The notes beneath the pieces are model-generated. The model saw only the letters and a program-made list of their open reading frames with translations. It was not told where the DNA came from and searched no databases. Source: Amycolatopsis japonica (lineage in GTDB: Bacteria > Actinomycetota > Actinomycetes > Mycobacteriales > Pseudonocardiaceae). From it: a DNA stretch of 64,000 nt. The DNA is taken from positions 1,798,001 to 1,862,000 of the forward strand of contig NZ_CP008953.1 in NCBI RefSeq assembly GCF_000732925.1, given 5' to 3'. This document shows positions 46,073-53,668 of this stretch, one piece after another. Both the position numbers and the translations under genes were made by a program. Every line of letters starts with the position of its first letter. The first letter of the stretch is position 1.

Positions 46073-47716
46073 GGTCAGCAGCGCGTGCGCGAAATCGATG
46101 GCGTGCGGTGTATCCGGGAAGACCCGGCCCTCCGCGCGGAGCCGGTCCGCGACGCCGAGTTCGTCGAGCACCTTCTCGTGGCCGGGTTTGATCCCCGACA
46201 CCAGCACCGTGATCCCGCGATGTTCGAGGCGTTCGATGGCGTCGCGCAGGACGAGGGCGCCGGTGGCGTCGATGGCCGACACCCGTGACATCCGGAGGAT
46301 GACCACCCGGACGTCGGCGACCTCGGACAGCTCCAGCAGGAACTGGTGCGCCGCGGCGAAGACGAGCGGTCCGTCGAGCCGGAACGCGACGATGTGCTCG
46401 TCCAGGAGCGCCCGTTCCTCGGCGACGTGATCGGCGTGGTCGAGCGCCACCTCTTCGATGCGAGCCGCCTTCGCGATCGCCCGCAGGGCCAGGGCGCCCG
46501 CCACGACGAGGCCGAGGATGACCGCGGTGACCAGGTCCAGGATCAGTGTCGCGGCGGCGGTGAGCACGAGGACCAGCGCGTCACGCCGGGTGGAGCGCAG
46601 GAGCGCGCGGACCGAACCCGCCTCGACCATGCGGACGGCCGTGGCCAGCAGCACCCCGGCGAGCGCCGCGATCGGGATCGTGGCCACGAGCGGCGCCGCC
46701 GCGAAGACGATCACCGCCAGCACCATCGCGTGGGTGAACGAGGCCAGCCGCGATTTCGCCCCGGCGCGGACGTTGACCGCGGTGCGCGCGATCGCCGCGG
46801 TGGCGGGCACGCCGCCGAACAGCGGGGTGACGAGGTTCGCGAGGCCCTGCCCGAAGAGTTCCCGGTCCGGGTCGTGGCGTTCGTTGACGCTCATCGCGTC
46901 GGCGACCGTGGCCGACAGGAGGCTTTCCAGCGCGGCGAGCGCCGCGACCGCGACGGCGGAGGGAGCCAGCGCGCCCAAGGTCGACAGATCCAGGAAATCC
47001 AGCGAGGGCGCGGGAAGACCGTTGGGCAGTGCGCCGATCCGCGCGACCGGCAGCTGCGCGAAATGGCTCACGAGGGTCGCGACGGCCACCGCGACCAGCG
47101 AGAACGGGATCGACGGCCGCCACCTCGCGCCGAGCAGCATCAGGGCGGCGACCCCGGCGGCGATCGCGATCGACGGCCAGGCGGGATGTCCGGCGAAATC
47201 GGCCACCGCCTTCGCCGCGACGACGGCCACCTTCTCGCCTTCCGGCGTGGCGACGCCGAGCGCGGCGGGGACCTGCTGCAACGCGATCACCCCGGCGATG
47301 CCCAGCGTGAAGCCTTCGACCACCGGTGTCGGCACGTAGCGCATGTACCGGCCGGCGCGGGCGACCGCGAGCAGGAGCAGCAAGATCCCGGCGAGCAGGC
47401 CCACCGTCAGCACGCCGCCCGCCCCGTGCGTGGCCATGATCGGCACCAGCACGACGGTCATCGCGCCGGTCGGCCCGGACACCTGGAGGTTGGAGCCGCC
47501 GAAGATCGCGGCCAGTGCGCCGGCGACGATCGCGGTGACCAACCCGGCTTCCGCCCCGAGGCCGGACGAGATGCCGAAGCCCAGCGCCAGCGGCAGCGCG
47601 ACGATCGCGACGGTCAGGCCCGCCGTGAGGTCGCGCCGGGGAGCGCGTTTGAGCGTCCGCAGGTCTTCACGTCCGGGCAGGAGCGAGCGCAGTTCCGAAA
47701 GTCTCAGACCCGCCAC
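46046..47716 (-). CDS. SulP-family anion transporter with STAS domain
   Basis: 556 residues from GTG 47716, four bases after the ArsR stop with GGAG upstream; the frame extends further upstream only as an out-of-frame shadow of the ArsR gene. About 12-14 membrane helices with SulP features (ALPLALGFGISSGLGAEAG, FGGSNLQVSGPTGAMT, LFGQGLANLVTPLFGG) and a C-terminal STAS domain (about 440-540, including VSAIDATGALVL). Transport of sulfate, bicarbonate or dicarboxylate is possible; the substrate is unknown. Its end overlaps the FadR gene by 27 bases. Confidence 0.9.
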   Translation of the reverse strand: MAGLRLSELRSLLPGREDLRTLKRAPRRDLTAGLTVAIVALPLALGFGISSGLGAEAGLVTAIVAGALAAIFGGSNLQVSGPTGAMTVVLVPIMATHGAGGVLTVGLLAGILLLLLAVARAGRYMRYVPTPVVEGFTLGIAGVIALQQVPAALGVATPEGEKVAVVAAKAVADFAGHPAWPSIAIAAGVAALMLLGARWRPSIPFSLVAVAVATLVSHFAQLPVARIGALPNGLPAPSLDFLDLSTLGALAPSAVAVAALAALESLLSATVADAMSVNERHDPDRELFGQGLANLVTPLFGGVPATAAIARTAVNVRAGAKSRLASFTHAMVLAVIVFAAAPLVATIPIAALAGVLLATAVRMVEAGSVRALLRSTRRDALVLVLTAAATLILDLVTAVILGLVVAGALALRAIAKAARIEEVALDHADHVAEERALLDEHIVAFRLDGPLVFAAAHQFLLELSEVADVRVVILRMSRVSAIDATGALVLRDAIERLEHRGITVLVSGIKPGHEKVLDELGVADRLRAEGRVFPDTPHAIDFAHALLTSSEERAKQ

Positions 47717-47720
47717 GCCG

Positions 47721-48050
47721 TCACTCCGCGTCGCGTAGCTGGGCGAGCAGGACGTTCTGGTCGGCCAGCAGCTCGGTGAGGATGCGCCGGGCCGCGCGCA
47801 GGAGCTCGACGACGTCGCCGCCGGCGAGCGCGTACACCACCGTCGAGCCCTCGCGGGTCGAGGTGACGATTCCCGACCGGCGCAGGACAGCCAGCTGCTG
47901 GGAGAGGTTGGAGGCCTCGACCTCGATCTCGGCGAGCAGTTCGCGGACGGCCTTCGGGCCTTCGGCGAGCAGCTCCAGTACACGGATCCGGACCGGGTGG
48001 CCCAGCATGCGGAAGAACTCCGCCTTGGCCTGGTACAGGGGGACGGGCAT
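47721..48050 (-). CDS. ArsR-family regulator
   Basis: 109 residues. Winged HTH with FRMLGHPVRIRVLELLAEG, EIEVEASNLSQQLAVLRRSGIV (cut here) and EGSTVVYAL. It lacks obvious Cys metal ligands, so metal sensing is uncertain. It is coupled to the SulP gene with a four-base gap and probably autoregulates through the dyad at 48068-48081. Confidence 0.9.
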   Translation of the reverse strand: MPVPLYQAKAEFFRMLGHPVRIRVLELLAEGPKAVRELLAEIEVEASNLSQQLAVLRRSGIVTSTREGSTVVYALAGGDVVELLRAARRILTELLADQNVLLAQLRDAE

Positions 48051-48067
48051 CTGTTCACATTATCAAA

Positions 48068-48081
48068 TGAAGAATTCTTCA
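48068..48081. promoter_or_regulatory. Palindrome TGAAGAATTCTTCA, likely ArsR operator
   Basis: A perfect 14-bp AT-rich palindrome 18 bases upstream of the ArsR start, in a locally AT-rich patch that is unusual for this genome. It could also affect the divergent PBP gene. Confidence 0.55.
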
Positions 48082-48150
48082 AGTCATGAACAGGAGGCAG
48101 TTTGGTGACTTTCCCACAACCTTTTCACTCGTTCGGGCGTCTAACCTGGC

Positions 48151-50091
48151 GTGGAAAACCCGGATGAGGCAGACGCACCCGAGTCGGAGACCACGGCCAC
48201 CCCGGAGCCGAAACCGAAGAAGCGCAGGTGGCGCAAGATCGTCGCCTGGACGCTCGGCCTGGTGATCGGCATCCCGGTCGTCGCGTTCGGGCTCGCGTAC
48301 GTCCTGCTCGACGTCCGCAGCCCGCAAGAGGTGCTCGCCGATCTCGACAAGACCGTCGTCCTGCAGAACGCCGACGGCTCCGAACTGCTCAAGGTGGTCC
48401 CGCCCGGCGGCGACCGGCTGTTCGTGCCCTACGACGCCGTCCCCGCGAAACTGCGCGACGCGATCGTCGCGACCGAGGACCCGACCTTCTGGGACAACGA
48501 GGGTTTCGATCTCACCGGGCTCGGCCGCGCGCTGGTGACCGGTGTCGGCGGCGGCTCGGGGATCACCCAGCAGTACATCAAGAAGTCCACCGGCAACGAG
48601 GACGCCACCCTCACGCGGAAGTTCTCCGAACTCGTGCTCGCCACGAAGATCACCCAGCAGCAGACCAAGAAGGAGATCTTCGAAAGCTACGTCAACATCA
48701 TCTCGTTCGGCCGCGGCACCTACGGCCCGGCTTCGGCGATGAACGCCTACTTCGGCCGCAAACTCGACGACTCGATGACCTGGAGTGAGGCGGCCTTCCT
48801 CGCGGGGATGATCCAGTCGCCTTCGGTGCACGACCCGTACGCCTCCAGCCACGAGCACGCCATGAAGCGCTGGTCCTACGTGGTGAACAAACTGGTCGCG
48901 CGTGGCTATGTGAGCCAGGCCGAAGCGGTCGCCATGACCTATCCGGAGGACGCGATCCAGGCGCCGTCGGAGACCCGCGCCGGCCGCGTCACCTACGAGC
49001 AGTACCACATCAAGCAGCAGGTCCTCGCCGAACTCGAGCAGGTCGGCTACCCGCTCGACCGGCTGCGCGGCGGCGCGATGAAGGTCGAGACGACCATCGA
49101 TCCGCGTGCCCAGGCCGAAGCCGAGAAGGCGGTCAAGGAGCGGTTGAAGGGGCAGCCTGAGCATTTCCGCGCGTCGCTGGTCGCCGTCGAACCCGGGACC
49201 GGGGCCATCCGGGCCTACAACGGCGGTGGCTGGAGCGTGCACGACTACGCGGGCACCCAGTACGGCACCGGCTCGGCGTTCCAGCCGTTGCTCCTCGCCG
49301 CCGGTCTCGAACGGGGCGTGAACGTGGACGAACCGCTGAAGGCGGCCGCGTCGGTCGATTTCCTCGGCGAGACCTTCGAGTTCCAGGACCAATGCGGCGA
49401 AGGCGGGAAGTGCACGCTGCGCGAGGCGATGGGGCGGGGCGCTCAGGGGCCGTTCGTCGACCTGGCGAAGAAGCTCGGCGCCGAAGCGGTCCGGGAAGGC
49501 GCCCGCGCGGCCGGGATCCCCGAGTCCGTCGACGGTGCGGTGACCCTGCGGGAGAAGGACGGATTCCTGATCGGCCCGGGGATCGCCGTCGGCCGGTATC
49601 CCTTACGCCCCAGCGACATGGCCGGTGCTTACGCGACCTTCGCCGCCGACGGCATGCGTGCCACCCCGCATCTGGTGTCGAAGATCCGGGACGAGAACGG
49701 CGAAATCGTGTGGGAACGGCCGTCGGACAAGACGCCCGCGTTCCAGGGCGACGAGGTGCTGAGCCGCCGGATCGCGGGCACGATGAGCCAGGTGCTGGCC
49801 ACCGGTCTGAAGGATCGTCCGGCGGCGCTGAAGACCGGCGACTTCCGGTTCGAGGAGACGGACGACAACGCGGGCGGCTGGGCGGTCGGGTACACGCCGC
49901 AGCTCGCGACCGCGGTCTGGGTCGGCTCCGACGAGCCGCGCCGGATGCGGGACGCCGCCGGGGAGAAACTGACGGGCAGGACACTGCCGTCGGACATGTG
50001 GCAGCGCTTCATGAACGGTGTCCACCGAGGACAGCCGGCGCGGTGGCCGGACGGTTCCGAACCGCGGCCTGCCACGACGGCGCCGCGGTGA
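48151..50091 (+). CDS. Class A penicillin-binding protein with intact glycosyltransferase and degenerate transpeptidase domain
   Basis: 646 residues from GTG 48151. Cytosolic Pro/Lys-rich start, one transmembrane helix (about 30-50), GT51 domain (about 70-240) with catalytic Glu in ATEDPTFW (109), GGSGITQQYIKK and KEIFESYVNIISFG; the GT motifs look functional. The transpeptidase region (about 340-600) has SAFQ (375-378) where SxxK is expected, AQG at the SxN position and KTGD instead of KTGT. It probably polymerises glycan but cannot cross-link or bind beta-lactams normally. The C-terminal tail is Pro/Ala-rich. Confidence 0.82.
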   Translation: MENPDEADAPESETTATPEPKPKKRRWRKIVAWTLGLVIGIPVVAFGLAYVLLDVRSPQEVLADLDKTVVLQNADGSELLKVVPPGGDRLFVPYDAVPAKLRDAIVATEDPTFWDNEGFDLTGLGRALVTGVGGGSGITQQYIKKSTGNEDATLTRKFSELVLATKITQQQTKKEIFESYVNIISFGRGTYGPASAMNAYFGRKLDDSMTWSEAAFLAGMIQSPSVHDPYASSHEHAMKRWSYVVNKLVARGYVSQAEAVAMTYPEDAIQAPSETRAGRVTYEQYHIKQQVLAELEQVGYPLDRLRGGAMKVETTIDPRAQAEAEKAVKERLKGQPEHFRASLVAVEPGTGAIRAYNGGGWSVHDYAGTQYGTGSAFQPLLLAAGLERGVNVDEPLKAAASVDFLGETFEFQDQCGEGGKCTLREAMGRGAQGPFVDLAKKLGAEAVREGARAAGIPESVDGAVTLREKDGFLIGPGIAVGRYPLRPSDMAGAYATFAADGMRATPHLVSKIRDENGEIVWERPSDKTPAFQGDEVLSRRIAGTMSQVLATGLKDRPAALKTGDFRFEETDDNAGGWAVGYTPQLATAVWVGSDEPRRMRDAAGEKLTGRTLPSDMWQRFMNGVHRGQPARWPDGSEPRPATTAPR

Positions 50092-50110
50092 TGCTTCGGT
50101 CCAGTGGGTC

Positions 50111-50150
50111 GTGAGTGGCGTTTCGTGTTCTAACCCGAATCGCCACTCAC
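50111..50150. terminator. Hairpin GTGAGTGGCG / CGCCACTCAC after the PBP gene
   Basis: A ten-base perfect outer stem extended by a TTCG/CGAA inner part, 19 bases after the stop at 50091. Confidence 0.5.
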
Positions 50151-50202
50151 GAGCCGGGTTGTACCGAGACGGTGGCTTCGCGTGATTGGGCGGACGGCAC
50201 GT

Positions 50203-50305
50203 GTGATCCGACGGACGACACATGTGATCAGATGGACGACACGCTCGCGGCGAAGCTTTCGCCGTGAGTGGTCCGTCCAGACACGCGTGTCGTCCGTCGG
50301 ATCAC
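50203..50305. repeat. 19-bp inverted repeat built from 21-bp tandem units
   Basis: 50203-50221 (GTGATCCGACGGACGACAC) is the exact complement of 50287-50305; further units lie outside and inside each arm, and a CGGCGAA/TTCGCCG hairpin is at the centre. It could extrude as a cruciform. Confidence 0.65.
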
Positions 50306-50394
50306 GTGTGTCGTCCATCCAGTCACGCAAGACCGCCAGTAGGTACTCAGGACACGGTTGGTTCTAACCCGAAACGCCACTCACGAGCCGGGTT

Positions 50395-50449
50395 GTACAT
50401 GAAGGCCCCCTTCCTGTACCTAGGCGCAAGGATGGGGGCCTTCATGTAC
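50395..50449. terminator. 21-bp hairpin GTACATGAAGGCCCCCTTCC, second copy
   Basis: The arms match 36732-36786 apart from one mismatch in the right arm. Member of the 'GTGAAGGCC' family. Confidence 0.55.
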
Positions 50450-50633
50450 TGGCATGGTCGAGTTTCCTCGGCTGAGCCGAGGCAAGAGGCCTTCACGGAC
50501 CTGACCCGAAGCTTCACGCGCTGACGTGCCTACTGGCGCAGGTTGGCTCAGCCGCGATCCGCGTAGGTACCTAAGACACCGTTGGCTCTAGCGACCCGAA
50601 ACACCCATGACCCGGCGGGCCGAGCGATGTCCG

Positions 50634-51290
50634 TCAGGGCTTCACGAGCACGACGGTCAGGCCGTCGTAGCCCTTGCTGCCGACGGTCTGGATCGCCGTC
50701 GCGTCGACGCGGGGTTCGGCGGCGATCATCTCGTGCAGCCGCCTGATGCCCTGGATGTTCGGGTCCTCGCTGGCGGCGTCGGTCACCGTGCCACCGCGGA
50801 CGACGTTGTCGACCACGATCACGCCGCCGGGCCGGACGAGCTTCAGTGACGCCTCGAAGTAGGCCGGGTTGTTGGCCTTGTCGGCGTCGATGAACGCCAG
50901 GTCGATCGGGCCGTCGACCGACGGCAGCAGGTCCAGCGCTTTGCCGACGCGGACGTCGACCAGCCCGCCGAGCCCGGCCGCGTCGATGTTGCTGCGCGCG
51001 ACATCGGCGTGCTTCGGGTCGTATTCGAGGGTGACGAGCCTGCCCTGCGGCGGCAGGGCGCGGGCGAGCCAGATCGTGCTGTACCCGCCGAGCGTGCCGA
51101 TCTCCAGGATGGACCGGGCGCCGATCATCCGCGCCATCAGGTTGAGCAGTTTGCCCTGGTTCGGTGCGACGGCGATCGACGGCAGCCCGGCCTCGTCCGA
51201 CGCCTTCCGCGCGCCTTCGAGGGCGGGGTCGGACGGGACGAGCACCCCGGACAGATAGTCGTCCACTTCGGACCACAGTTGCTGTGACAT
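50634..51290 (-). CDS. O-methyltransferase (class I, metal-dependent)
   Basis: 218 residues. SAM motif LEIGTLGGYST (about 62-72), acidic post-I residue in LVTLEYD, metal/catalytic Asp cluster FIDADKANNP (about 134-143) and VVDNVVRGG. This is the CCoAOMT/COMT-like family acting on catechol-type hydroxyls. No pathway genes adjoin it, so the substrate is unknown. Confidence 0.88.
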   Translation of the reverse strand: MSQQLWSEVDDYLSGVLVPSDPALEGARKASDEAGLPSIAVAPNQGKLLNLMARMIGARSILEIGTLGGYSTIWLARALPPQGRLVTLEYDPKHADVARSNIDAAGLGGLVDVRVGKALDLLPSVDGPIDLAFIDADKANNPAYFEASLKLVRPGGVIVVDNVVRGGTVTDAASEDPNIQGIRRLHEMIAAEPRVDATAIQTVGSKGYDGLTVVLVKP

Positions 51291-51322
51291 GGCACCTCCG
51301 CCGCCAACCTACTCCGAGTGCA

Positions 51323-52150
51323 TCAGGCGGCGCGGCGGCCGGCTTTCGGGATCACCAGCGGGGTACCGGTTTCCGGGCACGGCATGACCCGGCAGGGCAG
51401 CTCGAAGATCTTTTCGACGTTGGCGGCGGTCACGACCTCTTCGGGTGCGCCGGTCGCGAGGACCTCTCCGCCGCGCATCGCGATCATGTGCGTCGCGTAG
51501 CGGGCGGCGTGGTTGAGGTCGTGCAGCACCGCGACCAGCGTCCGGCCCTGCTTCTGGTGCAGTTCCGCGCACAGGTCGAGGATGTCCATCTGGTGCGCGA
51601 TGTCCAGATAGGTCGTCGGCTCGTCGAGCAGCAGGAGATCGGTCTCCTGCGCCAGCGCCATCGCCATCCACACTCGCTGCCGCTGACCACCCGACAGTTC
51701 GTCGACCAGCCGCTCGGCGAGATCGTCGACGCCGGTGGCGCGCATGGACTCCGCGACCACGGTGGCGTCCTCACGGGACCATTGGCGCAGCAGGCGCTGG
51801 TGCGGGTACCGGCCGCGCGCGACGAGGTCCGCGACGGTGATGCCGTCGGGCGCGATCGAGCTCTGCGGCAGCAGGCCGAGCCGCCGGGCGACCTCCTTGG
51901 CGGGGAAGGAGCTGATCACCTGGCCGTCGAGGAACACCGAACCCTTGCGCGGTTTGAGCATCCGCGCCAGCGCGCGCAGCAGGGTGGTCTTGCCGCAGGC
52001 GTTCGGCCCGACGATGACGGTGAACGACCGGTCGGGGATGACCACCCCGAGGTCTTCGGCCACGGTCCGGCCGTCGTAGGCGAGCGTCAGCGCGTCCGCG
52101 TGCAGACGGGACGTCGTGCTCTGCTCGGTGAGGGTTTCCACGGTCTCCAC
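51323..52150 (-). CDS. Siderophore-type ABC transporter ATP-binding protein (FepC/FecE-like)
   Basis: 275 residues from GTG 52150, one base from an iron box; no Shine-Dalgarno, so a leaderless start is likely. Walker A GPNACGKTT (about 48-56), LSGGQRQRVW signature, Walker B LLLLDEPTTYLD, and H-loop VLHDLNHAARY. It resembles ferric-siderophore importer ATPases, but no permease or binding protein is encoded here; it may serve permeases elsewhere. Repression by an IdeR/DmdR-type iron regulator is expected. Confidence 0.9.
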   Translation of the reverse strand: METVETLTEQSTTSRLHADALTLAYDGRTVAEDLGVVIPDRSFTVIVGPNACGKTTLLRALARMLKPRKGSVFLDGQVISSFPAKEVARRLGLLPQSSIAPDGITVADLVARGRYPHQRLLRQWSREDATVVAESMRATGVDDLAERLVDELSGGQRQRVWMAMALAQETDLLLLDEPTTYLDIAHQMDILDLCAELHQKQGRTLVAVLHDLNHAARYATHMIAMRGGEVLATGAPEEVVTAANVEKIFELPCRVMPCPETGTPLVIPKAGRRAA

Positions 52151-52169
52151 GCAGGTTAGGCTAACCTAG
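52151..52169. promoter_or_regulatory. Iron box for an IdeR/DmdR-type repressor
   Basis: GCAGGTTAGGCTAACCTAG matches the DtxR/IdeR consensus TTAGGTTAGGCTAACCTAA at 16 of 19 positions, with the whole central part conserved. It touches the start codon of the ABC ATPase gene, so the repressor would cover the transcription start. Confidence 0.75.
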
Positions 52170-52233
52170 GAGGCCGCCGTTGTGGTGTTCCGTAGGTCGC
52201 AGTCGGCTCACGACGTGCTTCGATGGCATCATC

Positions 52234-52255
52234 CCCAGTGCAATCGCGTGAATGC
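52234..52255. promoter_or_regulatory. Dyad AGTGCA ... TGCACT upstream of the MocR-type gene
   Basis: Six-base arms ten bases apart, ending 24 bases before the ATG at 52279. It may be an autoregulatory site, judged on position only. Confidence 0.3.
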
Positions 52256-52278
52256 ACTCGGTGCGATCGAAGGGCGGC

Positions 52279-53595
52279 ATGGAGGACTACCGGATAGTCG
52301 CGGACGAGATCTCCGCCGACGTCGAGGCTGGCAGGCTCCGGCCGGGCGACAGGCTGCCGCCGCAGCGGCGGTTCGCCAGGGAACGCGGGATCGCGAACTC
52401 GACGGCCGCGCGGGTCTACGGCGAACTCGTCCGGAGGGGTGTCGTGGTCGGCGAGGTCGGCCGGGGCACGTTCGTCCGCGCCGGTCGGCCGCCGTTGGAG
52501 ACCGCGCTCGCCGAGCCCGGCGGTGCGACGGTCGACCTCGAACTCAACTTCGCCGTCCTTCCGGAACAGTCGGCGCTGGTCGGGAAGGCGCTGGAGCCGC
52601 TTCTGCGCGAAGACGTCCTGACAGCAGCGTTGCGGCCGGGAAGCGTCTCGGGCTCGAAGCAGGCGCGTGACGCCGTCGCCGGGCTGATCGCGAAGGACGG
52701 CTGGACACCTGAAGTCCTCTTCGCCGGGAGTGGGCGGCAGGCCATCGCGGCCGCCATCGCCGCCTTCGTGCCGATGGGGGAACGGCTCGCCGTCGAAGCC
52801 ATCACCTACCCGGTGGTCAAGGCGCTCGCCGGGCGGCTAGGTGTGCAACTGGTGCCCATCGAGACCGACGACCGGGGCCTCATTCCCGAAGCGCTCGAAG
52901 CCGCGTCCGTCCGCGCGCTGTACGTCCAGCCGACGCTGCACAATCCACTTGGGTCCACAATGGACGAAGCGCGCCGGATCGAGCTGGCCGAAACCGTGCG
53001 CCGGATGGACATCCCGGTGATCGAGGACGGGATCTACACCTTCCTGCGGCCCGAGATCCGCCCCTTCGCGGCGTACGCGCCGGAACGCACGGTGTTCGCC
53101 GACAGCATGTCCAAACGGCTCGCGCCGGGGCTGACCACCGGATTCCTCGCCGTCCCGGCGGCATGGACGGAACGGCTCGCCGCGGCCGTGCGCTCGGGCG
53201 GCTGGGTCGCGCCCCGGCTCGCGGTCGAAGCAGCCACCCGGTGGATCACCGGTGGCACGCTGGAAACCGTCGAACGGGCGAAACGGCTCGACGCCGCGGA
53301 ACGCCAGCGGCTGACGGCGGAACGCCTGGCCGGGTTCACCCTGCGCGCCGATCCGCAGGCGTACCACTGCTGGTGGGAGCTCCCGGAACACTGGCGCGCC
53401 GAGACCTTCGTCGCCGCGGCCGCGCGCCGCGGGATCGCGGTCACCCCGGCGGCCGCGTTCGCCGTCGTCCCCGGTCACGCCCCGAACGCGGTGCGGCTCG
53501 CCGTCTCGTCGCCGCCGCTCGAAACGCTCGCGGCCGCTTTGGACGTCCTCGCCGGACTCGCCTCCGGCCGCCCCGAGGACGCCGGCGTCGACTGA
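52279..53595 (+). CDS. MocR/GabR-type regulator (GntR HTH plus aminotransferase-like domain)
   Basis: 438 residues from ATG 52279 (MEDYRIVADEI), six bases after GAAGGG. GntR HTH (about 5-72: QRRFARERGIANSTAARVYGEL, split as RFARERGIANS and ARVYGELVRRG), linker, then a fold-type I PLP domain (about 100-425) with PLP-binding Lys in FADSMSKRLAPGL. It probably senses an amino acid or PLP-derived ligand. Target genes cannot be named; the divergent ABC ATPase gene is the nearest candidate. Confidence 0.9.
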   Translation: MEDYRIVADEISADVEAGRLRPGDRLPPQRRFARERGIANSTAARVYGELVRRGVVVGEVGRGTFVRAGRPPLETALAEPGGATVDLELNFAVLPEQSALVGKALEPLLREDVLTAALRPGSVSGSKQARDAVAGLIAKDGWTPEVLFAGSGRQAIAAAIAAFVPMGERLAVEAITYPVVKALAGRLGVQLVPIETDDRGLIPEALEAASVRALYVQPTLHNPLGSTMDEARRIELAETVRRMDIPVIEDGIYTFLRPEIRPFAAYAPERTVFADSMSKRLAPGLTTGFLAVPAAWTERLAAAVRSGGWVAPRLAVEAATRWITGGTLETVERAKRLDAAERQRLTAERLAGFTLRADPQAYHCWWELPEHWRAETFVAAAARRGIAVTPAAAFAVVPGHAPNAVRLAVSSPPLETLAAALDVLAGLASGRPEDAGVD

Positions 53596-53601
53596 CCCCC
53601 A

Positions 53602-53668
53602 ACGCGTTTCGTCCTCTGAATGCGGTAGTTGGCAGCGCGAACTACCGCATTCAGAGGACGAAACGCGT
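53602..53668. terminator. 'TCCTCTGAATGCGGT' palindrome, copy 4 (29-bp perfect)
   Basis: Left arm 53602-53630 and right arm 53640-53668 are exact complements with a nine-base loop, filling the whole gap between two convergent genes. This is the longest perfect palindrome in the window. Confidence 0.65.

Larger units (their letters stand above)
50092..50633. repeat. Gene-free interval with direct and inverted repeats
   Basis: A 37-38-base sequence (TCTAACCCGAA ... GCCGGGTTGTAC) occurs at 50128-50164 and 50361-50398 and flanks 196 bases. Inside lie 21-bp tandem units (GTGATnnGnnGGACGnCAC) facing inverted copies (50203-50221 against 50287-50305). Right of the second copy are a 21-bp hairpin (50395-50449) and a CCTCGGCTGAGCCGAGG element (about 50465-50500). 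No gene is evident. Confidence 0.7.

Noticed and set aside
46346..47779. A 477-codon plus-strand frame across the SulP gene
   Set aside because: Antisense shadow of Arg/Asp/Gly composition; the SulP frame has clear family motifs.
46046..48082. Apparent ArsR-like/SulP fusion of 678 residues
   Set aside because: The N-terminal Ser/Arg-rich part is the ArsR gene in another frame; SulP starts at 47716.
50181..50330. Possible CRISPR array (21-bp repeats)
   Set aside because: Units are adjacent without unique spacers and occur in both orientations, so they are tandem/inverted repeats.
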